From positions 1 through 40,983 of the forward strand of contig JASAOO010003321.1 in the NCBI GenBank assembly GCA_030849075.1: a stretch of DNA of 40,983 nt. The letters run 5' to 3'. This stretch comes from Zelonia costaricensis (lineage: Eukaryota; Euglenozoa; Kinetoplastea; Trypanosomatida; Trypanosomatidae). Of the stretch, positions 28,001-40,000 are shown piece after piece (positions within the stretch are counted from its first letter, which is position 1; every line of letters starts with the position of its first letter). A model generated the notes under the pieces. That model had not been told where the DNA came from. It searched no databases and saw nothing but the letters and a program-made list of their open reading frames with translations. The position numbers and the translations under genes were made by a program.

Positions 28001-31000
28001 GCGGCCGCCGGGGACGGCGCGGCGCCGTCCGAGGCGAACGCCGCACCAGCGCCAACGCCACCCGCGGCCGGGGGCGGCACAGGGGACCCGCTGCTGGCGC
28101 CGCCGCCCGCACCGCCCGCACCACCAACGCCACCCGCGCCCCCCGCACCCCCCGCAGCGGGGAGGGCAGCGGCGCAGCCGAGGGAGTAGTAGCCGGGCAC
28201 CCCTTCCGCGGCGCCGAGCGTGGCGCTTGTCGGCTGTGGCAGCCCGGCGCCGATGCACACGCCGTACACGTGCCGCATCGCCACGGAGAAGCTCCCTAGC
28301 GAGGCCGCCGCGACGGCCCGCACCAGGCGCGCCTCCACCGCCAGCTCCACGTTGGCCACGAGCACGGTGGCCGCGAAGTCTGCAAAGGCGGCGAGCACCG
28401 CGGCCTCGCCGGCGTACCCGCCCCCGCCCCCACCCGCGGCGGCCGCTGCCGGACGCGTCACGAGGCGCTGGGCGGCTGTGGTGAGACGGCGCGTCACGTC
28501 GGGCAGGCCGCTCGGCATCCCGGTCGGGGCCCGCTGCTGCGCCACGCCAACAACAGTGGGCCGCAGCGCGTCGCCCGCCGGCGTGGCGACGTGGCGGACG
28601 TCGATCAGGCTGTACTGCGCCGGGGGGAGCGCAGGGACGGCTGCGCCCAGCGGGCCGGCGCCACCTTCCTCCGCGCCGTGTCCGGCCGCTGCTGCGGCTG
28701 GTGGCACTGCAGCTGAGGCGATGCCGGGCAGGCGCCAGTACTGGTGCACCAGCAGGGCACAGAGCAGCGTTGCGTCCGTCGCGCGTGTGCTCTCCACGGC
28801 GGGGGCGGTGATGGCGAGTGAGCTGAGCGCGGAGACTAGCCACAGCAGCTCCTCCAGCGTCCTGCGCCCGTTCGGCGGCGGAGGTGGCACCGTGCGGTGG
28901 CGGTGCCAGTCATCCACGGCGTGCGGGGTGGCCAGGAAGCAGTCTATTGCGTCCGACCACCGCTTGCCCGCCTCGCTGACCCGGCCCACGGCCTGGTACA
29001 GGTTCCCCTGCTCGCACAGGCACTCCCCGAGCGGCTGCAGGAGTCCGGCCGTGCGCAGGCCCTGTGTGGCGCGCTGGTAGAGCTCGGCCACCTCCTTCCA
29101 CGTCGCGCCCTCCTCACCGACACGCGAGTCACGGGGCGAGCTTGCGGTGAGGCTCCCGTGGGAGAAGGATGTGCCACGCGCCGCCGCGGATGCCGACGCT
29201 GCGGTGTTACTCGCCATCCACAGCGACCGCGCCGTGCGGGCGGCGCGAAGCAGCAGCAGCCCCTCCGGCACGTTCCGCATCGCGTGCTCGTACGCGGTGC
29301 GCGTCTCGGGCTGGGCCTGGCCACGCGTCTCCTCCTCCACTTGCTGGAGGAGCGGGAGCAGGACGCCGGCGTAGCGGCCGCTCGTCAGCCGCTGGGCCAC
29401 CCGGTACGCCGCCTCACAGCGCGCCGGCTGCACCGGTGCCAGCACCCGCCCCAGTGCGATGAGCTGCTCCACGAGGGAGGCCTCGCTCATGCCGCGCCCG
29501 TAGCTGCCCGCCTCGACGGCGCCGCGCCGGGGCAAGTGTGGGCGGCCGATGGAGTTGCCCGTGCGCGGCCCTCCCGCCCCGCCGACGCTACCCATACCCG
29601 ATCCCCCCGCCGTAGCAGCAGCAGCACCACCGCCAGCCCCACCGGCCGCCCCGTCCGCAAGCTCAAAGACGAAGTACTCTATGGTGGCTGCCGCCGCGGC
29701 CGCGGCCGCGTGCACGGACTCGCGGCTCGGGACGGAGACGGAGGGCTGATCGTTGCCGCGGCGGCGCGCGTTGCCGTGCCGTGACCGCACCCGTGCAAGG
29801 CCGACACCCGCAGAGCTCAGCAGCTCGGCCGCCGCCAGCAGCGCCGCCTTGATGGACGCACCCTGCAGCAGCTCTGGCAGCAGCTCCTGCCCCTGCTGCA
29901 GGAGGTTGGCGCGGCCCTGGATCTCGTCACGCTCCGCCTCGGCACGCGTCTCGGCCTCTGCCTCGACGCACAGGCGCAGCTGGAGAAGCTCGTGCTGGTG
30001 CCGCCGCGCGGCCGCCATGCGTGCGTCCTGCGCGGAGAGCCCCTCCTCGTGCTGCCCGAGCAGCGAGACGAGCGACAGGAGGGAGGGCACGGTGCGGTGG
30101 AACTCGAAGCGACGCTGCCACCGCACGTCGCCCCCCACCTTGATGACCGACGGCTGCAGCACCGCCGCGTGCACGTCGCGCCGGGCGTCCCAGTAGCCGT
30201 ACTGCACGGCGGCCAGGCTGAAGAGCGGGGCGGCGAGAAGCTGCTTCACGCAGCGCGCCGTCGCCGTCGAGGCTGCCGCCGCCGTCGCCGCCGCGGCGCG
30301 GGTCGGCGTGGCGGATGTCTGGCGGGCAAAGAGCGGCCTGGGCAGCTCCTGCAAGTGCCGCACGGCGAGCTGCACGGCGGCGCTGCTGCGGGCCGGCAGC
30401 CAGACGTACTGAAACAGAAGGCTGGCCCTGGCGCAGTGCCGCAGCAGCTCCAGCGTTGCCTCCTGCGGGTCCTCGACGTCGTCGCCGCCCAACGCCGCCG
30501 CCCCCTCCGGGCCGCTACCAGCGAGGCCGGGAACGGAGGACGAGGGCGCCGCCGCGTTCGTTGTGGGGCCCGCGGTGGAGGACGGGGTACCACCCCCGCC
30601 ACCCCCACCTGCTGCCGCGGCGGCCGACCCGACGCCGGCGCTGCCGGACACCGCCGCGGCGGCCGCCTTGAACTTGTCCCCCGCCGCACGCCCGCCCTCG
30701 CCGTCGGCCGCCGCTGCCGCCCCGGCGCCGTCCGCCCCACCACTGGCGTTGCTCAGGAGCGCCAGCCGCAGCAGCTCCTGCACGCGGCGCTGGTGCTGGG
30801 CGGCGGCCTGCCGCGCCGCAGCCCCCATGTTCAGCAGCGTCGCCTCGCACAGGTGCAGCTCCGCCATGAAGGGCATGTTGTACTGCGTGAAGCGGCGCCG
30901 CAGCGCCCGGGCCGCGCGCCGACGGCGGCAGTGGGCGATGGCGCACGTCAGCTGCTTCAGCTTCTGCTGCTCCGCGAAGGTCCACACGCGCGTCACGGTG

Positions 31001-34000
31001 GTGTAGGGCACCGCGTCGGTGGCGTGGTGTGCGTTGCCTTCGTCCGCGGCCGCGTCCGCGTCGGTCGCGCTCTCGTCCCCCTCCCGCGCGCCGCCCTTGC
31101 CGCCGCCGCCGCCCTTCTTCCCGGCGCCCTTCTTCTTGCCAGCTGTGGGGGCCGCCGCGGCGCCGGCGCCGCCCTTCTTGGGCCCTGCGGCCCTGCCCTC
31201 CGCGGCGGCGGGGCTGCGCGCACCCGACTTTGCCGCGCCCGGGGCGCCGCCTGGCCGCGCAGGGGTCTGAAGCGTCGCGGCCACCGCGGGGACGGCCGTG
31301 TCCAGGTGGAAGCCGGCGCACGTCAGCCACCCGCGGAGTTCGCGCTGCACCGAGTTGAGGAAGGTCTCCATGGCCGCGTGACTCTGCCGCACCTGCGCCC
31401 GCGTCGCCCGCATCACCGTCCGGACGTCGGCTATGACGACGGCCGCCATTGCCACGGACGTGCTGCGCGCCGTGATGGGGGTCGCCCAGGCGTCGGTGCC
31501 GGCGACTGTGGCACCCGCGTTGCGCTTCCGGCTTGAGGCGCTGGTGGAGGCGCTCAGGCTGGCCGCGCCGCCCGCCCCCGCGCCTGGCCCGCCGCTCGCC
31601 CCACTTGCGCCACCCGCGCCGCCCCCGCCTGCGCCGCTGTTGCCGCTGCTGCTGCTCACAGCGTCCTCGGCGTCGCTGCACATTGCCAGCATCTCGCGCA
31701 CGACGTGCAGGGACACCTTGGCGTATGCCGGGTCCTCCTTGAAGCGCTGCAGCACCTCCAGCAGCGCCGCCCCTGCCGTCGCACCGGCCGCACCCACGGT
31801 CCCGCCCGCTGCCCCGGTCGCCGCCTGGCCGCCACGCCCGCGCGCCGCTGCTGCTGGGTTCGCCGCCCCGGCCGCCCCGGCAGCCGCACCGCTGCCGCCG
31901 CCGTGGATGCCGTGCGTCACGACGCTGCTGTACTGCTGCAGCGCGGCGACCGCCTCTGCGTACACCGCCGGCACACCGCGCAGACGCAGCAGCGGCGGGA
32001 TCGACGCTGCCCCGCNCGCCGCGGCATCGTCAGTGGTGGCATCGCGGCCGGCGGCACCCGCAGCGCGGCGTTGCTGCTGCTGTTGCCCGGTCCGCCCAGC
32101 ATCGTTCGCGGCACTGCCGCCGCCTGTCTCGTCGTACACTGCCCCTGCGCCGCCCTCTGCGCCCGTGAGCACCGCCCCGTCTCCCGCCGCGGGCGTGCAC
32201 AGCACCGGCCACAGAGCGGGCACGTGGAACAGCACATCCTCCATGAGCGCCACCAGCTCCGCCGGCACGCTCGCGTGCATGAGAAGGGTAGCGGGGTCGC
32301 CTCCGGCACCATCGCGCCGTGGCGCGTCCGCCGCGGCACCACCACCAGCTCCGGCGGCTCCCGCAGCTCCAGCTCCTCCACCGCCGCCGCCGGTCGGCAT
32401 GGAGGTGAGCGAGCCGCCGCTCAGGCTGGCCGAGCGCGCGGGGGTCATGAGCTTCTCCGCCTTGGCCTCCTCCTCCCCCTTCCCGGCCGCCCCGGCGGGC
32501 GCACCCGACGCCGCGTCCGCCGGCGTGTCCTCGCAGGCGAGGTACTGCACCCCGGCAAAGGCAAGCGGCGGTGCCGGTCCGCCGGCGGTGTTGGCGTCGT
32601 CCGCGGTGCCAGCCGCGGCGGCGGCGGCCGCCTGCGAGCCACCGCCCGCACCCGCGCCGCGCGCTGCCCCGCGACCGCCCTTGCCACCGCCACCGCCGCC
32701 GCTCTTCTCGTCGCCACCAGCACCGTCGGCACGAGCCGCAGCGGCCGCGGCGGCGTCCTGCTGTTGCTGGCGCATGAGCCGCTGGTGGCCCTCGAAGACG
32801 CTGCGTGCCCATCTTGTCTCGCCCGACACGTAGGCCTGCAGCCGGCGCTGGCGGGGGTTGGGGCTGCGGTAGACGTTGTTCCACACGTGCAGCAGCGCAC
32901 ACCACAGCAGCCGCAGCATCGCCTCCGCCTGGACGGCGCTCAGGCACGCTGCGACGGCCGTCTCGGAGAGGACGTACTGGAGCTGCTCCTTGAAGAGCGA
33001 CAGCACCCGCACCGCCAGCAGCTGCACGGCGGCGTCGGCCCACTGCGGCGAGCCGGCCGGGATGCCGAGCAGCACCTCGCACAGCGCCACGAGTGGGGGC
33101 AGCAGGAGCGGCGCCGCCGCCGTGCGAGCCGACGCGCCGAGGGTGGGGGTGGCGCTGCTGCGGGTGAGGTAGTGCGTGATGGCGGCCACGAGCTGCTGCG
33201 CCGTCTCTATTGCCAGGGCCGAGGAGACCGGTGCCGGTGCCGGCGGCGCGGGCACCACCACAGACGCGGTGACCGTTGCGGTGTTGGTGCCGGCGGCTGT
33301 GGCTGCGGGCCCGCCGCCTTGTGCGGCGCTCTGCGGCCCGACACTCGCCTCGCTGCCGCCGCCGCCGGTGGCGTGAGTGGGGGTCGCCGGCATCCGCTGG
33401 ATCTGCAGCGCCAGGACGAGTCGGTACGCGCTCTGCAAGCAGCTCAGCGCATCCGCCCTGCCAGCGCCTGCCACCCTACTGTTGCTGCTGCTGCTGCTGC
33501 TGGTGTGCGTTGCCGCCGCTGCCATGGAGCTCAGCGCGCGGCAGCACGCAAGTCGCGTCGTCGTACTGCAGGGCCGCAGCACCGACCAGCGCGGCTCGAG
33601 GCAGAGGCACTGCACGAACGACGTCGTCACCGGGGTGGTGGCGCCGCCGTCGTGGGTGTAGCGGGTCAGCGCCGGCAGCTCCCGCAGCACCTGCGCGTCC
33701 AGCACCGCCCGCACCCGCTCCGCCTGCTCGCGCGTGCCGTACACGTTGCACGCCTCCACCACGTAGCACCACAGCAGCAGCGGCGTGTACAGCACAGGGA
33801 CCTCGGTCACGGCGCCCCCGCCTGCCGCCGCCGCTGCCGCGCGCATCGGCGCCAGCCCGCCGCGGAAGCTGTTGCTGCGCTTGGTGTACCTCCTTTCCGT
33901 GCACTCCTCCTCCGCCTGCCGCATGTGCCGAATGGCCTCATCGAGGAGTCGCTGCTGCGCGCTGGGGTCTGCCGTGTTGAGCGGCACGAGAGCGACACAC

Positions 34001-37000
34001 AAGAGGGCGTCCAACAGGGTGAGGGAGGCGCTAACGCCCGGCGCCATGCGGGGGTGGGACTGCGACTGCTGCTGCCGCAGCTCCGTCACCCACCGCCGCA
34101 GCCGCACCTCCTCGTCCTTCGCAGCGACAGGCAGCGCCGGTGTCGCCTCTTCCAGCGCACGCAGGATGCGCAGCTCCTTCGCCGTGGTGCGCCCATACAC
34201 CTGCTGCTGTGCCTGCCGCTCCTGCAGTGTCTCCAAGTCCATGTGCTGTGCCGTGAAGTCGCGCTGGTGGGCCTGCAGTCGGGCAAGCTGCCACCGCACC
34301 GTCACCCACAGCACCGTCAGCTCCGTCAGCGCGTCCCGGGTGGTGCAGAGGACGTGCACATTCGAGGCAGGCTTCTCCCGCGTTGCCGCCGCGGCCGCTG
34401 CCAGCACCGCCCCGGGGACCGTCACCGTCGCCCCGCCACCGCCGCCACGGCCCGCCTCACGCGGCGCCGCGTGCCCGTGCGCGGGCCACCCTGATGGCGC
34501 TGCAGCGGCTGTCGTAGTAGATGCTGCCGCTGCCGTGGACGTCGCCGTCGTCGCGGGCGCCGCGCCACCGCCGCGGTGCGCCAGCAGCGACTCCACGTGC
34601 AGCTGCAGGTGCCCACGCGCGCGCTCGACGAGGCGGCGCGCCGTCGTGCCGTGGGCGATGAGTCGAGCGAGCCGCGCAGGGGGCACGTGCGGAGCCGCCT
34701 CGGCCGGTGCCGCTGCTGCTGCTGCGGCGGCACCGCTGCCGCCAGCGGAGGCCGTGGACGACGACGGCATGGACGGCACCGGGGGCACGAGCTCGAGGAA
34801 GCCCGACTCCACGCTACGCACCAGGTCGGCCACGCTGCCGGCCTCGGACAAGTTCGCCACCTCACCTCTGCTCGACTCCCCCGCCACGCCCCCGCTGCGC
34901 CAGACCGCCGTGATGACCGAGAGCACTACCGTCGCGTACGTCGCCTCCTCGGCCGCTTCGCGCTCGGCAATAGTGAGCGGCGCCGCCGCCGCCGCGGTCG
35001 TGCAGGCCAGCGCGGGCGCCTCCGCCAGCGTCACCGTCCCGCTGTGGAGGGACAGCGGGGGCGGGGTCGCGCCCGCCGTCGCCGTGTCCGCCGCCGCCGC
35101 GGTCGACCCGGACACGGACTGGTGCACCTGCCGCATTGCGCGGTGCCGCTGCCACTGCCGGCGCAGGTCCCCGGCGCACTGCAGCAAGAACAGCGCGACG
35201 TCGCTCACGACGGGCTGCACCGCGGGCTGGACGGTGAGCATCAGCGTCCGTAGTCCACCCGCCGCCAGCGCCGTCACACCGCCGCTCTCCCCGACCGCGC
35301 CAGACGGCGCGCTGGCGGACGAGGTCGGCGCCGGCGACGCGCACAGCGCCGCGGCGACCTTGTCGAGAAACACGGCCGGGGCCCGGTAGAGCCGCAGCGA
35401 CGGCGGCGGGGCACCGGCAACGGTCGCCCCCTCCGCGCCGGCGCCGCCACCGCCAAAGCTGCCGCCGACGTGATTCTGAAGCTCGCTGAACTCGCGCAGC
35501 GCGACGGCGCGTCCGAGTCGGCCGGCATCAGGGCGGCGCTGGAGCTGCGCCACGCGCCGGCACACCTCGGCGAGGAGGTAGAGGCGGGTGTGGGCCTGCT
35601 GCTCCGCGGGCGGGGTGGTGGCGGTATCGCTGGTGCTGCGGTGGGTGGCGAGGGCGGTGCGCATGTACTGAACGATCTGTGACACGTCCAGCGCCCGCTC
35701 CGCCTCCGCGAAGACGCGCAGCGTCGCCGTCAGCGCCGTGTCGTCCTTGGCGAGGCACCGCTGCTGCCACTGCATCATGACGCTGAGCACCAGCACCCGC
35801 AGCAGCTCGGTGCTCCGCACACACGTCTCCACCGCCACGGTGCGCGGCGTCATGACATGCTGCTGCGGCTGCGGGTGTGGTGGTGGCGGTGATGGCGAGG
35901 GCTGCGTCGCGGCCGCGGCCTCCACCCCCTTCTTCGTCCCATCGCCCGTGTTGGCAGGCCGTCGCGCGGTTTGCCCGGAGGCGGCTGTCGACGGCCCTGG
36001 CTGCTGCTGTTGCGGCTGCTGCTGCTGCGCACGCCACCACACCTCCAGCGCCACCCCCACGCGCACCACGAGGGGCATGTTGCGAGAGGCCATCGCGAGC
36101 GTGCGGTACGCGGCGATGCAGCGCAGGGCGCCATCCTCCACGTCGTCACGCATGCCGCGCACGAGCGTGGCGGCCGCCGCACCGCCACCGGCAGGAGTTG
36201 GCGCGCCGGACGCCGTCGATGGCGTGCTCGGGGCGAGAAAGAGCGTGTCCCAGGTCAGCGTGCGCAACACGCAGCGGGCGTCAGCGGGGTTGTACAGGAA
36301 GCACCCTGGCGTGAGAGCGGCGGCGGCGGCGGTGTTGGCCGTCTGCGCCGCCTCACCGCCCTGCCCCGGTGCCGTGCCCGCAGCGTCCCCGACGGCAAGG
36401 AGGAAGCTGGCGTCGAGCTGTGCATCCGCGCCGGCAGGCCCGGCTGCGGTCGAGAGGTGCGCGTCGTGGCGGCTCACCGCCGTGCTGGCCGCCACGACGT
36501 CGACGCCGTCGTCAAAGCGAAGAATGCCCTCGGCATCGCGCAGCACGGCGGCGTGCGTGAGGGGACCGAGGCGGGTGTCGTGGCCCGTCACCGCCCACGC
36601 CAACGTGGACGCCGGCGACGACTGTGGCGGGGCGAACGCGGTGAGGTCGATGACGGCGGGCTCGGTCGAGGCGACGGCCGCGCCGTGCATCAGCAGCTCC
36701 AGCACTTCAATGCCGCCGCGGTACGTCTCCTGCATCATGCGCAGCTGCGTCTCCGAGAAGAGGTTCCCTGCGCCGCTGCCCCCGGAACCCGCGAGGCCCC
36801 CCGCGCCGCTCAGCGGTGTTTCTCCAAAGCTGGAGAGGCTGAAGCTGCGGCCGCGCGCGACCTTGCTGCCGGCCTTGCTCGCCGCCCCGCCCCCACGCCC
36901 CCCACGCTGCGGGGCGCCCGTGCCGGGCCGCGAGGAAGCCCCCTCACCGCCGGCGCCGCTGCGGAGGGTGCTGCCGCCGCCGCCGCCGCTGCTGCTGCGT

Positions 37001-40000
37001 GACAGTGCACCGCAGGCCGCGTCGATCATCGCCGTCACCTGCAGCGTCAGCTCCAGCGCCACCCGCGGGAACCAGCCGACGAGGGCGATCACGCTGGGGT
37101 GCTGATGGGCGAGGCTGGCCGGCAGCACCGGGGAGTGGGCAGCTGCCGCGGCGGCTGCGGCCTCCGCTGCGGCTGCCGCCTCCTCCGGCGTCTGCTGACC
37201 CGTCTCTGGGATTCCCTTGTCGCCCCTGCGCTTCGCGTTGGGCGGGCTGGCACCCGCGCCACCGCCGCCCGCTCCGGGCTTGCCCTTCTTGCCAGACTTC
37301 TCCGCCGAGGCCCCGGACGGGGCGGCGGCAGCAGAGGCGGCAGGCGCGCCGCCCTGCGCGGTGCCCACGCTGATCGGCTCGCCCGCGTCGTCGTACGGCA
37401 CGTCGCTCGCCGCAGCCACGCGCAGCGCCTCCGCTGCGTCCGGCTTGCCAGCGAGCAGCACGCACTGCCGCTGCACCTGGACGATGAAGGCCCACAGGAT
37501 GAGAAGAAGGCGCGTGCCGCTGGTGGAGCCGCCCGCCGAAGCGGCGGCGAAGCGGCTGCGCGTGGAGGGCGAAGAGCGAGACGCGGATGCTGCGGCGGCT
37601 GCCGTGCCGGGTGTGGCCCCTGCCGCACCGGGTGCTGCTGCTACAGCGGTGGCCTCGTAGCGGCTCGCCGGCCGCGCGGTGTCCGGCACCTGCAGCGCCC
37701 GCACCTGCACGATGCTCTGGTGGATGAGCAGGTTGATCGCGGCCAGAGCCGACGTGGCTGACGTGGGACCTGTCGAGGCGGCGGACGGGGTGCCGTTGCC
37801 GCCGGCCGCTGCTGCTGCCGCTGCTGCTGCGGCGACGGCGGCAGAGGTGTCGAGGCTGACGCTTTCCATCGCGGGCCTGCCGGCCAGTGCGGCGGTGGCG
37901 TCCAACGCTGAGAGTGGGCGCGAGGGGAAGGGGGAGCTCGTCTGCGCGAAGCCGGCCCGCCACGAGGCGACAACGAGCTGGCAGGCGCACCTCTGCACGG
38001 CCGACTCGAGAAGCTGCACCGAGGCGGCGGGTGGCGGGACCGGGTCGAGGTACTCCAGCTCGGTCAGCTGCAGCACCTGGTGCAGGGCCCGCTGCGCCGC
38101 CGCCACGGACGCGGCCGCCACGCTTGGGTCGTCCAGCAGCAGTTGTGTGTAGCAGCGCTGCAGCAGCGCGTACTCGTGCATGCGCCAGGGCAGAAACTCG
38201 ACGGCAGCGAGGGGGAAGCACGTCTTGTCCGCACTGCCAGCACCGCCGCTCATCGCGCGGCTTGGCGGCTCGACCATCGTGAGGGACCCGTCTGACAGGG
38301 CGCTCTTGTCCTGCACCGGCAGCTCCGACATGGCGAGGGAGCTCCGCAGTGCCTCGATGAGACGACGCAGGATGCCGCTGGCCACCTCCGTGGCGGGCGC
38401 CGACGCGTCTGCGCTGCCGGGTGCGGCGGCGGCGGCGCCCAACGTCGCCGCCATGTACCCCAGCAGCCGCTGGCACATGTTGACCACGTACAGTCGAGTC
38501 GTGAAGAGCACCGGCGCGGCAGTGTCCTCGACGGCATACACCTTCGCGGTGGCCTCGGGCGAGTTCGCCGCCGCGGCCTCCGCGTCCTGCCCGCGGATGT
38601 GGTGGGGCGCGAAGTGCGGCGGCGGTGACGCGTCCTCGGCACCGGCCTCGGACGGATCGGCGACGAGGTCGACCAGCCGGCACCCCGCCACGAGCACGCT
38701 GTGTATGCTCTTCGACTTGGCATCGGCGCGGCCGCCAACGTCCTCCTTCAGCTTCTCCGTCTCGCGCCGCAGCACTTCGGCGGCGGAGAAGGCCGGGGTG
38801 TGCAGCGTGCGCTGCTGCAGCGCAACGAGCTGATCCACGCACGTGCACGCCTCCAGCGCTGTCGCAGAGCCCGCCGCATCGCCGTAGAGGTCCGACTTGA
38901 GGATCTCGGCGAAGCGGATGTACAGGGCGAGAGCCTGGTAGCGCACGACGCACTTGTGCAGCCGCAGCACCACCGGCAGCGGCACGTCCGGCGCGAACAC
39001 GTCGAGCGCATCCGTCACCCGCGTCTCGTCGCCGTTGTCGCCCTCGGCGCTGAGGAGGGAGAGCGGCTTGCGATCCCCGCGCCCGCTACCACCGCTCGAG
39101 TTGTTGACGCTGTTGCGCTGCCGGCGGCCAACACGCGGCGACGCCGCGCCCCCTGCGCCTCCCTTGTGCGGCAGGTGCGCGTCGGCCTCGTCGCCGCGGC
39201 CCGGCGGTGGGACGCAGCGGGCGAGGATCTGCTCGTACTGCGCCGTCACGTCCTGGGCGATGAGCTGGAGGAAGCACGCCTGCGCGTCGCCGCTAAGCCC
39301 AGCCTCGGCCAGCACCGTGGCGTAGTGCAGGCAGTCCTGCGTGAACGCAAGCGAGGCGTTCAGGCGCCGGAGGTTGGCGGCGGCATTACGCGCCGCCCCC
39401 GCCGCCCCACCACCGCCACCACCGGCACCGCTGCCACTCACGAGGCCCAGAGTGGCGGACGTCATCGTCGAAGCCGTCCGTCCCAGCCCCCGCCCTGAGG
39501 AGGCCAGCGATGGTGAGTGGGAGTGGGTCCGGCAGCGGGGCCCGGCGGGGGGCAGGGACGGGGAGCGGGGGCCCGCACCGTCCGCGCGCCTGCCGTTGCC
39601 GCCGTCTGCTGCGGCAGCTGCCTCGCCTCGTGCCGCGTTCGAGGGCGGCACTGCCGTCACCACGGACGACGCCACGGACGTGCGCAGCGCGTTCTTCGAC
39701 GTGCCACGACGCTGCGGCGGCGACTTGGGCTCGTCCGCGGCGCCCCCAGCGCCACCAGAGCCTGCCGCCGCCGCCGAGACCTGCGTCGCGACGAAGGCGG
39801 CGCACTGCAGCTTCTTTATGGCCTCCTGCAGGCGGGCGCGTGCCTGCTTGGGGTTCGTGGCCTTCTTGGCAGCGGGGCGTGGTCCGGTGCCGTTGCCGGT
39901 CGTGGCCGTGGTGACGTGTCCCTCACCCGCGGCGGAGGGGCCCTCGCGCTGCGCCGTCTTGCGCGACGGCGCGGAGGAGACGGCCAACCCAGCAGGCGTG

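Noticed and set aside
31705..34494. 929-codon plus-strand open frame opposite the giant gene
   Set aside because: It is rich in Arg and low-complexity residues and is the antisense of high-GC3 coding sequence, where stops are rare. Neighbouring genes are all on the minus strand.
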